From Pseudonocardia abyssalis (GTDB taxonomy: Bacteria; Actinomycetota; Actinomycetes; Mycobacteriales; Pseudonocardiaceae): a stretch of DNA of 64,000 nt. Below, in pieces: positions 53,825 through 61,929 of the stretch. Positions within the stretch are counted from its first letter, which is position 1. The number at the start of each line of letters is the position of its first letter. The translations under genes were made by a program, and so were the position numbers. Under the pieces are notes generated by a model, which was not told the DNA's origin, made no database searches, and saw nothing but the letters and a program-made list of their open reading frames with translations. The stretch lies in contig NZ_JADQDK010000001.1 in the NCBI RefSeq assembly GCF_019263705.2, forward strand, positions 3,596,001-3,660,000, read 5' to 3'.

Positions 53825-55651
53825 ATGCCCACCCCGCAGACCCCCGCCACGGGCGACCAGCCCCGCCGTCCCACCGTCGCCGACCACATCGTCGACCGGC
53901 TGGCCTCCTGGGGCGTCCGGCACTACTACGGCTACCCCGGCGACGGCATCAACGGCATGACCGCGGCCCTGCAGCGCCGCGGGGACACCCGGTTCGTGCA
54001 GGTGCGCCACGAGGAGACCGCGGGGTTCGCCGCGACCGCGCACGTCAAGTACGGCGGCGGGACGATCGGGGCCGCGCTGGTCACGTCGGGTCCGGGCGCG
54101 GTGCACCTGCTCAACGGCCTCTACGACGCGAAGCTCGACCACCAGCCGGTCGTCGCGCTCGTCGGCCAGACGGCGCTGACCGCACAGGGCGGCGGGTACT
54201 ACCAGGAGGTCGACCTCCTCTCGCTCTACAAGGACGTCGCGGGCTTCCAGGCCCAGCTCGACGACCCCAGCCAGGTCCGCCACCTCGTCGACCGCGCCTG
54301 CCGCACCGCGCTCGCGCACCGCACCGTCGCCGTGCTCGTGCTGCCCAACGACGTCCAGGACCTCGACGCGGTGCTCGACCCGCCGCAGACCCACGCCCAC
54401 TACGCCACCTCCAACGCCCCCAGCACCCGCTCGACGGTGCCGCCGGAGGCCGACCTGCGCGCCGCCGCCGAGCTGCTGCGCGGCGGGGAGAGGGTGGCGA
54501 TGCTCGTCGGGCAGGGCGCGCTCGGCGCCGAGGCCGAGGTGGCCGCGATCGCCGCCCGGCTCGGCGCCGGGGTGGCCACCGCGCTGCTCGGGATGACCGT
54601 CGTCGACCAGCGCGAGCCGTGGGTCACCGGCGCACTCGGGCTGCTGGGCACCACCCCCAGCTCGTACCTGATGAAACACTGCGACCGGCTGCTGATCGTC
54701 GGCTCCAACACGCCCTACAGCGAGTTCTACCCGCCGGAGGGCCGCCCGGCCGTCCAGATCGACATCGACGGCGCACAGATGGGGATGCGGTACCCGACTC
54801 AGCTCAACCTCACCGGGGACGCCGCCCCGACGCTGCGTGCCCTCGACGCCCTGCTCGTCGACCACACCCCGCCGACGGCGTGGCGCGCGGACGTCGCGGA
54901 GCGGACCGCGTCGTGGCGCACGGGTCAGGTCCAGGTCGCGCACCAGGACGCCGAGCCGCTCAACCCGCAGCGGACGGTCACCGAGCTGGACGACCGGCTG
55001 CCCGCCGACGCGATGGTCGCGGTCGACTGCGGCACCGTGACGGCCTGGTACGCGCGGCACCTGCACGTGCGGCCCGGGATGCTGGCGTCGCTGTCGGGGA
55101 CGCTGCTGTCGATGGGCGGGGCCATGCCGTACGGGATCGCCGCGAAGTTCGCGCATCCCGACCGCCCGCTGTTCGCGCTGATCGGCGACGGCGCGATGCA
55201 GATGAACGGCGTCAACGAGCTGATCACGGTGGCGAAGTACTGGCGCGAGTGGGCCGACCCCCGCTTCGCCGTGCTGGTGCTCAACAACCGCGACCTCGCG
55301 TTCGTCAGCTGGGAACAGCGGGCGAGCGAGGGCACGCCGAAGTTCGACGACAGCCAGGACGTGCCCGACGTCGACTACGCGGCGTGGGCGCGGAGCCTGG
55401 GGCTCGACGGGATCCGGATCGACGACCCGGCGCAGGTCGGGCCGGCGTGGGAGGCCGCGCTGGCCGCCGACCGGCCGTTCGTCATCGACGCGGTGGTCGA
55501 CCCCGCCGAGCTGATGATCCCGCCGCAGTTCACCCGCGAGCAGGCGACCAACATGGCGACGTCGATCATCCGGGGCGACTCGGACTGGCGCGGGATCCTG
55601 CGCCGCGGCCTCCCGTCGGCGGTGGCGACACTGCTCCCGCACCGGTCCTAG
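53825..55651 (+). CDS. Pyruvate-oxidase-like thiamine pyrophosphate enzyme (YdaP type)
   Basis: 608 residues with the three-domain layout of ThDP decarboxylases/oxidases. The catalytic Glu is in VRHEETAGFAATAHVK (near 63); central FAD/nucleotide-fold domain LVGQGALGAEAEVAAIAARL; ThDP-Mg motif GDGAMQMNG to LVLNN in the last third. VTSGPGAVHLLNGLYDAKLD is diagnostic for the pyruvate oxidase/acetolactate synthase group. Related to B. subtilis YdaP; substrate probably pyruvate, but glyoxylate or others are possible. ATG 53825. Confidence 0.9.
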   Translation: MPTPQTPATGDQPRRPTVADHIVDRLASWGVRHYYGYPGDGINGMTAALQRRGDTRFVQVRHEETAGFAATAHVKYGGGTIGAALVTSGPGAVHLLNGLYDAKLDHQPVVALVGQTALTAQGGGYYQEVDLLSLYKDVAGFQAQLDDPSQVRHLVDRACRTALAHRTVAVLVLPNDVQDLDAVLDPPQTHAHYATSNAPSTRSTVPPEADLRAAAELLRGGERVAMLVGQGALGAEAEVAAIAARLGAGVATALLGMTVVDQREPWVTGALGLLGTTPSSYLMKHCDRLLIVGSNTPYSEFYPPEGRPAVQIDIDGAQMGMRYPTQLNLTGDAAPTLRALDALLVDHTPPTAWRADVAERTASWRTGQVQVAHQDAEPLNPQRTVTELDDRLPADAMVAVDCGTVTAWYARHLHVRPGMLASLSGTLLSMGGAMPYGIAAKFAHPDRPLFALIGDGAMQMNGVNELITVAKYWREWADPRFAVLVLNNRDLAFVSWEQRASEGTPKFDDSQDVPDVDYAAWARSLGLDGIRIDDPAQVGPAWEAALAADRPFVIDAVVDPAELMIPPQFTREQATNMATSIIRGDSDWRGILRRGLPSAVATLLPHRS

Positions 55652-55695
55652 GAGGCCGTCACCTGGTTCCGGAGCCCGGCCAGGCCGCGGCGTGG

Positions 55696-56568
55696 ATGCC
55701 GCCTGTCGCCTCGGCCGGGCCGCGCTCCTCCTCGTCGGACCCGGCCCGGAACTCCGCCGCCGACTACGTGGCCCGCCTCGACCGCTGGCTCGCCGACCGC
55801 ACCAGCGCGAGCGGCCTCGACGTCGCCGACGGCACGCCGCCGATGTTCCACCCCTGCACGCCGAGGGGCATGGAGCCGGCCGACCGGATCGTCGTCTCGC
55901 CGCCGGCGCAGTACTCCGCCGTGGACGGCATGCCCACCGACTGGCACCCCGTGCACCTCGGCGGGCGCGCGGTCGGCGGGGCCGGGCTCGCCATGACCGA
56001 GACGACGTGCACGTCCCCGGACGCGCGGATCACCCCCGGATGCCCCGGGATCGGGAACGACGAGCAGGCCGCCGCGTGGGCGCGCACCGTCGACTTCGTG
56101 CACGCGAACAGCGACGCGAAGATCGGGGTGCAGCTCGGGCACGCGGGCCGTGGGGGTTCCACGAAGGTCATGTGGCAGGGCGTCGACGACCCTCGACGAG
56201 GACGGCTGGGAGATCGTCGGCCCGTCGCCGGTCCCCCACCGGTCCGACGGCGCGGTCCCGCGGGAGATGACGCACGCCGACACGGCACAGGTGATCGACG
56301 ACCGCGTCGCCGCCGCCCGACGCGCGGCGACCGTATCCCTCAGGAGACCGGCGTGCCGACCATGACCGTCGGCGCGATCGCGTCGGCCGAGGACGCGAAC
56401 ACGATCATCGCGGCCGGCCGCGCCGCCCTGTGCTGCCTGGCGCGTCCGCACCTGGTCGACCCGTACCGGACGCTCGACGCGGCGATCGAGCAGGACTACC
56501 GCGGTCACGTCCCCCCGAAGCGGTACCGGCCGGGACGGGGGGCCCGCCGCCGTGCGCAGGAACCGTAG
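55696..56568 (+). pseudogene. Salicylyl-CoA 5-hydroxylase/oxidoreductase remnant
   Basis: Remains of the C-terminal half of a bifunctional salicylyl-CoA 5-hydroxylase/old-yellow-enzyme protein. YVARLDRWLADRTSASGLDV is the linker, then MEPADRIVVSPPAQYSAVDG and ARTVDFVHANSDAKIGVQLG of the OYE barrel. A lost base in a Pro codon near 56191 shifts the frame; WEIVGPSPVPHRSDGAVPRE continues in the new frame. About 170 residues are then missing (near 56330) before TMTVGAIASAEDANTIIAAG. The N-terminal flavin monooxygenase domain is gone. Clearly dead. Confidence 0.85.
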
Positions 56569-57681
56569 CTACTGCAGCGCCAGGGTCCGGACGGCCTGGC
56601 GCGCGGCGGCCCCGCCGGCGTCGAGCGCGATCCGCATCGCGGTCGGCACGTCGAGGTCGTCGAGGAGGGCGGCCCGGACGGCCGCGACGTCGGCATCGGA
56701 GCCGCCCCCGGTGGCCGCGGCGCGGTAGAGGCGGTCGAGCCGCTCGGCGGCGACGTCGAGGTCCTTGGCCCGGTACTCCCAGTCGGCCGCCCACTCGCGG
56801 TCGAGCAGCAGCAGCCGCAGGGCCGCACCGGGACGGTGCGCGAGCAGGTCGCCGACGAGCACGAGGTTGCCGGTCGACTTCGCCATCTTCGCTCCGTCGA
56901 CGTGCACGGTGCCGATCGGCATCCGGCGTCGCGCGTACGGCACGGCGCCGGTGGCCGCGGTGGCCAGTGCCACCTGGTAGGCGTGGTGCGGGAAGGCGAG
57001 GTCGGCGCCGCCGATCAGGACGTCGACGGTGCCGCCGAGCGTGGCGAGCGCCATCGCCGCGCACTCGGCGTGCCAGCCCGGCCGGCCGGGGCCCCAGGGG
57101 CTCGGCCAGGACGGGCCGGCGTCGTCGGCGGGCCACCAGACCGGCACGTCGAACGGGTCGTCGCGGCGCGGGTCGTCCGGGTCGTCGCCGTTGGCGCGGG
57201 CCAGCGCGAGCGCGGTGTCGGCGTCGAGCCCGGCCGCGGCGGGCACGCCGGATCCGCGGAACCACACCCCGCCGCCGCGCTCGTAGGCCGCGCCCGCCCC
57301 GAGCAGCGCCGCGGCGAGGGCGACGACGTGGCGGACGTGGTGGCGCGCGTGCGGCTCGTGGTCGGGCCGCCGGACGTGCAGCGCGGCGAGGTCCTGCTCG
57401 ACGGTGAACTCCTGCGAGAGCCCGAACTCGTCGTAGGGCTTCCCGCGCTCCGCCGCCGCGCGGGTGAGCTCGTCGTCGATGTCGGTGACGTTGCGCGCGA
57501 CGACCGTGTCGGTGCCCGTCATCCGCATCACGCGGGCGACCGTGTCGGCCCAGACGAACGTCGACGCGTGGCCGAGATGGGTGACGTCGTAGGGCGTGAT
57601 GCCGCAGACGTACAGGCGGGCGGGGACGGTGAGCGGCACGGGGGCACCGCACAGCGTGAGGATCGGGTCGGGTGCGGTCAC
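56569..57681 (-). CDS. Cysteinyl-tRNA-synthetase/MshC-like cysteine ligase
   Basis: 370 residues, class I synthetase fold. Zinc ligands Cys26 (YVCGITPYD), Cys207 (GWHAECAAM) and His232 (FPHHAYQ) are present, HIGH is HLGH (35-38) and KMSKS is KMAKS (265-269). The length lacks CysS's anticodon-binding region and fits MshC, which joins cysteine to GlcN-inositol in mycothiol synthesis. It is not beside the usual mshC neighbours, so it may be a paralogue with another amine acceptor. GTG start at 57681. Confidence 0.78.
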   Translation of the reverse strand: MTAPDPILTLCGAPVPLTVPARLYVCGITPYDVTHLGHASTFVWADTVARVMRMTGTDTVVARNVTDIDDELTRAAAERGKPYDEFGLSQEFTVEQDLAALHVRRPDHEPHARHHVRHVVALAAALLGAGAAYERGGGVWFRGSGVPAAAGLDADTALALARANGDDPDDPRRDDPFDVPVWWPADDAGPSWPSPWGPGRPGWHAECAAMALATLGGTVDVLIGGADLAFPHHAYQVALATAATGAVPYARRRMPIGTVHVDGAKMAKSTGNLVLVGDLLAHRPGAALRLLLLDREWAADWEYRAKDLDVAAERLDRLYRAAATGGGSDADVAAVRAALLDDLDVPTAMRIALDAGGAAARQAVRTLALQ

Positions 57682-57786
57682 CTGCCCATCCTGGCAGGAT
57701 CCGGGCGCCGACCGTTCGGCGACGGATACCACGTGCACGACGCACTGTGCGTAGTGCTCTGATCACCCGATCGATACCCTCCGACG

Positions 57787-58101
57787 ATGCTCATCTGGGT
57801 GACGCTGGCCATCGGTATCGCCACCATCGCGCTCGGCTCGCTGGCCATGATGCGGGTCGACGAGCGCTGGCTCCCGGCGCACCTGCAGTGCTGCCGCTGC
57901 CTGCGCACCTGGCACGGCCGGGAGAAGATGTGCGAGCGCTGCGGTGGACGCGGGCACGACTACGACTGGCTCGCCGCCAGGTACGCGGGCTTCCCCACGC
58001 ACGACTGGCAGGGCTACCTCGACACCGGACCCATCCCGGTCGTGCGGATCCCGGCCCAGCGCACGGTGGACGTGTTCGCCGAGCGGGAACCGTCCGCGTA
58101 G
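57787..58101 (+). CDS. Small membrane-anchored zinc-ribbon protein
   Basis: 104 residues. One N-terminal helix (MLIWVTLAIGIATIALGSLA), then a zinc-ribbon-like CCRCLRTWHGREKMCERCGG with two CxxC knuckles, and a tail without known features. Divergent from the CysS-like gene and convergent with the ABC1 kinase (5 bases apart). I do not recognise a named family; it is probably a cytoplasmic-face membrane protein. Confidence 0.7.
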   Translation: MLIWVTLAIGIATIALGSLAMMRVDERWLPAHLQCCRCLRTWHGREKMCERCGGRGHDYDWLAARYAGFPTHDWQGYLDTGPIPVVRIPAQRTVDVFAEREPSA

Positions 58102-58106
58102 GTCGG

Positions 58107-59432
58107 TCAGGCGGCGAACCCCGGCACCTGCTCCTCCGCGATCCCGCGGGCGGCCACCGTGCAGTCGAGCTGCGCGAGGATCGCCACCCAGCCCGACAGC
58201 ACGCGCAGCACCAGAACGTGCTCGGGCGGCAGGTTCAGGGCACGGCCGGTGCCCTGGAACGCGCGGTTGTTCGGGTTCGCGACCCGCGCTCCCTGCCGGG
58301 CCATCCACTCGCGGGTGAAGTGGAACTCCGGCTCCCGCAACGGGTCGGCGAGCGCGCCGACCCAGCGCAGGACGTCGGCGTCGGGGGCGTCCGGGGCGAG
58401 GAAGCCCTCGGCCACGAGCAGATCGGTGAGCGGGCCGCGCTCCCCGTCGGCGGTGAGCCGCAGCATCCGCACGAGCACGGGCGGGAGGCCGTCGGGCATC
58501 CGGGCGACCGCCCCGAAGTCGATCATCCCGAGGCGCCCGTCGTCGAGGACGAGGAAGTTGCCGGGGTGCGGGTCGGCGTGCAGCAGCCCCACCGTCGCGG
58601 GCGAGGCGAACATCGTCTCGACGATCGTGTGCGCGTGGCCGTCGCGGGCGGCCTGCTCGGATGCGTCGACGGCGGGCACGCCGATCAGGCGGCCCAGTGG
58701 TACGCCGTCGAGCCACTCCGAGACGAGCACCTTCGGGGCGGACGCGACGACGGCGGGGACGTGCAGCCCCGCGGTGTCGGCGTACGCGGCGGCGAACGCG
58801 CGCTGGTGGTCGGCCTCGGCGCGGTAGTCGGTCTCCTCCAACATGCGCTCGCGCAGCTCGCGGATCAGCGCGCGGGCGTCGAGGCCGGGGAGCAGGGAGC
58901 CGAACAGCCCCGCGAAGCGCTGGAGCTGGCGCAGGTCGGCGTCGAGCGCGACGTCGGCGCCCGGGTACTGCACCTTCACCGCGACAGCCCGCCCGTCGTG
59001 CCAGACCGCGCGGTGGACCTGACCGAGGCTGGCCGAGGCGACCGGCTCGTCGTCGAACTCCCGCAAGCGCTCACGCCACCCGGAGCCGAGCTGCTCGGCG
59101 AGCACGCGGTGCGCCTCGCGGGCGGGCATCGGCGGGCCCGCGGTCTGGAGCTTCGCGAGAGCGTCGTGGTAGGAGTCGGCGAACTCCGGCGGCACCATCG
59201 CGTCGTAGACGCTCAGGGCCTGACCCAGCTTCATCGCGCCGCCCTTGAGCTTCCCGAGCACGGCGAAGAGCTGCTCGGCGTTGCGCGCGGCCGTGGAGGC
59301 GGACACCTCGTCGGCGTCGGCGCCGGCCAGTGACCGGCCCCAGCCCGCGACGGCCCGCCCCGCGAACCCGAGCGGCAGCATCGCCAGCCGCGCCGACCGT
59401 GCGGCTCCGCTGCGGGGTATCGCATCGCCCAT
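58107..59432 (-). CDS. ABC1/UbiB-family atypical kinase
   Basis: 441 residues. KxGQ motif in LKGGAMKLGQALSVYD, the Ala-rich loop VASASLGQVHRAVW replacing the normal P-loop, VAVKVQYPG with the ATP Lys, catalytic LHADPHPGNFLVLDDG and DFG as MIDFGAVAR. UbiB/ADCK/COQ8-type ATPases support quinone or isoprenoid lipid metabolism. ATG 59432; longer in-frame starts enter low-complexity sequence and a large palindrome. Confidence 0.92.
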   Translation of the reverse strand: MGDAIPRSGAARSARLAMLPLGFAGRAVAGWGRSLAGADADEVSASTAARNAEQLFAVLGKLKGGAMKLGQALSVYDAMVPPEFADSYHDALAKLQTAGPPMPAREAHRVLAEQLGSGWRERLREFDDEPVASASLGQVHRAVWHDGRAVAVKVQYPGADVALDADLRQLQRFAGLFGSLLPGLDARALIRELRERMLEETDYRAEADHQRAFAAAYADTAGLHVPAVVASAPKVLVSEWLDGVPLGRLIGVPAVDASEQAARDGHAHTIVETMFASPATVGLLHADPHPGNFLVLDDGRLGMIDFGAVARMPDGLPPVLVRMLRLTADGERGPLTDLLVAEGFLAPDAPDADVLRWVGALADPLREPEFHFTREWMARQGARVANPNNRAFQGTGRALNLPPEHVLVLRVLSGWVAILAQLDCTVAARGIAEEQVPGFAA

Positions 59433-59459
59433 GTGGATCAGCCTAGGAGACCGGCGACG

Positions 59460-59539
59460 GGTCCCGGTCCGCGCACCGTCGCGCCGTCGGCGCATGTCGG
59501 GACATGCGCGGACGGTCGGGAGGTGCGCGGACCGGGACC
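59460..59539. repeat. Nested inverted repeat (17-bp outer arms)
   Basis: Perfect 17-base arms 59460-59476 and 59523-59539 (GGTCCCGGTCCGCGCAC and complement), a 6-bp pair ACCGTC/GACGGT inside (59475-59480, 59511-59516), and an 8-bp central hairpin GCGCATGT-CGGG-ACATGCGC (59490-59509). It lies between the Rpf-like 3' end and the ABC1 kinase start, so it can terminate the former. Its size and nesting exceed a simple terminator. Confidence 0.8.
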
Positions 59540-59549
59540 GTTCACCGCG

Positions 59550-59888
59550 TCAGCGCAGGCCGAGCTCGGAGGCGCAGGCAGGCCACGCGCCCCAGCCCTG
59601 GCCGTCGAGCACGCGCTCGGCGACGGCGATCTGCTCGCTGCGGCTCGCGTTGTGCGCGCTGCCCTCACCGCCGTAGGCGCGCCAGGTGGACGGGGAGAAC
59701 TGCAGGCCACCGGAGTAGCCGTTGCCGGTGTTGGTGCTCCAGTTCCCGCTGCTCTCGCACGCGGCGAGGGCGTCCCAGGTGGAGGCCGGTGCGGCGTTCG
59801 CGGTGCCGGCCATCAGCAGGGGGGCGGCCACGGCGGCGGTGCCGACGAGGGCCAGGCGGGCGGAGAAGGGCAGGGAAGAGCGGAACAT
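59550..59888 (-). CDS. Secreted Rpf-like transglycosylase domain protein
   Basis: 112 residues. A Sec signal peptide (basic MFRSSLPFSARLALVG, hydrophobic core, cleavage after ANAA near 33) precedes a single resuscitation-promoting-factor domain: STWDALAACESSGNWSTNTG with catalytic Glu45, NGYSGGLQFSPSTWRAYGG, two Cys for a disulfide. It cleaves peptidoglycan and promotes growth resumption in relatives. ATG 59888. A long nested stem occupies the leader. Confidence 0.92.
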   Translation of the reverse strand: MFRSSLPFSARLALVGTAAVAAPLLMAGTANAAPASTWDALAACESSGNWSTNTGNGYSGGLQFSPSTWRAYGGEGSAHNASRSEQIAVAERVLDGQGWGAWPACASELGLR

Positions 59889-59913
59889 GCGTGTGAATCC
59901 AGGATCCGAATCC

Positions 59914-59997
59914 CGCGTCACCCGGTGGCACCGGCCCCCGTCCCGCCTCGTGTGATCGAGGGACCGACGACCGCGGGACGGGGTGCGTGGTGACGCG
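59914..59997 (-). promoter_or_regulatory. Structured leader upstream of the Rpf-like gene
   Basis: Two nested perfect 9-bp stems: CGCGTCACC (59997-59989) with GGTGACGCG (59922-59914), and inside it CCGTCCCGC (59981-59973) with GCGGGACGG (59946-59938), ending 25 bases before the ATG. A second stem-rich element lies just upstream (GTCGGC...GCCGAC, CGTCCG...CGGACG, about 60000-60060). Many actinobacterial rpf genes have c-di-AMP (ydaO) riboswitches, but I cannot match that consensus here. Confidence 0.5.
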
Positions 59998-60172
59998 GCG
60001 GTGTCGGCTCGTCCGTGCAACGCCCGGCCACCATCGTGGGCCGGACGGTCGCCGACGCTAAGCGCCACTCCCCCGCACCGGTCAAGGTCGGACACCGGTG
60101 ACGAATCACACCATCGCCCCCACCTGGCGATCCGTGGTCCGTCACCCGGCCGGGGGTGACCCGGGCCACAGC

Positions 60173-61042
60173 TCAGGCGAGGCCCAGCATCCGCACCGCG
60201 TTGTCCTTCATGATCAGCGGGCGGACGTCGTCCTTGATGTCCAGCTTCGCGAAGTCGGCGATCCAGCGGTCCGGGGTGATGACCGGGAAGTCGGAGCCGA
60301 ACAGCACCTTGTGCCTGAGCAACGAGTTGGCCGCGCGCACGAGCTGCGGCGGGAAGTACTTCGGCGACCAGCCGGACAGGTCGATGAAGACGTTCGACTT
60401 GTGCGTCGCCATCGAGATCGCCGCGTCCTGCCACGGCACGGACGGGTGGGCGAGGACGACCGTCAGCTCGGGGAAGTCGGCGGCGACGTCGTCGAGCAGC
60501 ATCGGGTCCGACAGCCGCAGCTTGATCCCCCGCCCGCCCGGCAGGCCCGCGCCGATCCCGGTCTGCCCGGTGTGGAACAGCGCGGGCACCCCGGCCTCGG
60601 TGATCGCCTCGTAGAGCGGGTAGAACGCGGGGTCGTTCGGCGTGAAGTTCTGCAGGCTCGGGTGGAACTTGAACCCGCGGACGCCGTGCGCGTCCACCAG
60701 GGATCGGATCCGGCGCACCGACGCCGCCCCGCCGTGCGGGTCCACCGAGCCGAACGGGATGAGCACGTCGGGGTGTGCCGCGGCGGCGTCGGCGATCTCC
60801 TCGCTCGACAGGCTCGGGTGCCCGGTCGCCGTCGTCGCGTCGACGGTGAACACGACCGCGGCCATCCGGCGCTCGCGGTAGTGCCCGGCGATCGTCTCGA
60901 CGGTGGGGGTGCGGTCCTGGTCGGCGCGGAAGTACGCCGCGGAGGCGTCCATCAGCTCCTGGTCGAGGGAGAGGCAGCCGTGGCCGTCCTGCTCGACGTG
61001 GACGTGGACGTCGATCGCGTCGATGGTCGCGAGGTCGATCAC
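60173..61042 (-). CDS. Amidohydrolase_2 family hydrolase/decarboxylase
   Basis: 289 residues. Metal-site IDAIDVHVHVEQ at the N-terminus, KFHPSLQNF, LFHTGQTGIG, VLAHPSVPWQ and VLFGSDFPVITPDRW near the C-terminus complete a TIM-barrel amidohydrolase of the ACMSD/resorcylate-decarboxylase-like group. GTG start overlaps the upstream dehydrogenase stop by 4 bases. Probably acts on a carboxylated intermediate of the operon's catabolic pathway. Confidence 0.87.
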   Translation of the reverse strand: MIDLATIDAIDVHVHVEQDGHGCLSLDQELMDASAAYFRADQDRTPTVETIAGHYRERRMAAVVFTVDATTATGHPSLSSEEIADAAAAHPDVLIPFGSVDPHGGAASVRRIRSLVDAHGVRGFKFHPSLQNFTPNDPAFYPLYEAITEAGVPALFHTGQTGIGAGLPGGRGIKLRLSDPMLLDDVAADFPELTVVLAHPSVPWQDAAISMATHKSNVFIDLSGWSPKYFPPQLVRAANSLLRHKVLFGSDFPVITPDRWIADFAKLDIKDDVRPLIMKDNAVRMLGLA

Positions 61043-61929
61043 GGGGTCTCCTCCTTGAGGGCCAGCAGCGCGCGGACCACGGTGTCGCGGTGGCGCGCGA
61101 GGACGGCCGGGTCGACCCCGGCCAGCTCCTCGTCGACGCCGTCGATGATCTTCTTCTCGAGCTCGGGGGTCATGGTGGGGTGGCCCAGGTCGCGCCACCA
61201 CGCCTCGGTCGGCGCGCCGAGGTGCTCCAGGATGTGCGCGATCCCGCCGGAACCTCCGGAGAGGTGCTGGTTGGCGAACGGGCCGAGCACGGCCCAGCGC
61301 AGGCCGGGGCCCTGCGAGATCGCGGTGTCGATGTCGGCGACCGAGGCCACCCCGCGGTCGACGAGCGAGTACGCCTCGCGCCACAACGCCGCCTGCAGCC
61401 GGTTGGCGATGTGGCCGGGCAGCTCCTGGCGCAGCCGGATCGGCTTCTTCCCGACGGAGACGTAGAACGCCATCGCCGCGTCCATCGCGGCCTCCGACGT
61501 GCGTCCCCCCGGCACGACCTCCACCAGCGGAACGAGGTGCGGCGGGTGGAACGGATGGCCGACGAGCACGCGCTCGGGGTGCCGGGTCGCCGCCCGCGCG
61601 ATCGTGCTCGGCAGCATCCCGGACGAGCTGCTGGCGAGCACGACGTCCGGGCGGGCGGCCTCGTCGAGCCGAGCGAACAGCGTGTGCTTGACGTCCGCGC
61701 GCTCCGGGGCGTTCTCCTGCACGAAGTCGGCGGCCGCGGCGGCGTCCCCTGCGTCGGCGGTGAACGTGAGCCGGGCCGGGTCGGCGCCGATCTCGACGAC
61801 ACCCGCCCGGAGCCGCTCCTCCGCGCCGGGCGCGGGGTCGGACGCCACGACGTCGAGCCCGTGGTTCAGCAAGTGCGCCGCCCAGCTGACGCCGATCGCG
61901 CCGGTCCCGACCACGGCGACGGTGCTCAT
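61039..61929 (-). CDS. 3-hydroxyacyl-CoA dehydrogenase-like (carnitine dehydrogenase type)
   Basis: 296 residues. NAD loop VAVVGTGAIGVSWAAHLLNH; VLASSSSGMLPSTIARAATR and VGHPFHPPHLVPLVEVVPGG carry the family's Ser and His residues; PGHIANRLQAALWREAYSLV links to the helical C-domain. The closest remembered relatives are L-carnitine dehydrogenases and short 3HCDHs. ATG overlaps the upstream ligase stop (ATGA). Substrate unknown. Confidence 0.87.
   Translation of the reverse strand: MSTVAVVGTGAIGVSWAAHLLNHGLDVVASDPAPGAEERLRAGVVEIGADPARLTFTADAGDAAAAADFVQENAPERADVKHTLFARLDEAARPDVVLASSSSGMLPSTIARAATRHPERVLVGHPFHPPHLVPLVEVVPGGRTSEAAMDAAMAFYVSVGKKPIRLRQELPGHIANRLQAALWREAYSLVDRGVASVADIDTAISQGPGLRWAVLGPFANQHLSGGSGGIAHILEHLGAPTEAWWRDLGHPTMTPELEKKIIDGVDEELAGVDPAVLARHRDTVVRALLALKEETP

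Noticed and set aside
59889..60172. c-di-AMP (ydaO) riboswitch for the Rpf-like gene
   Set aside because: Context fits, but I could not match the conserved ydaO motifs, so only a structured leader is reported.
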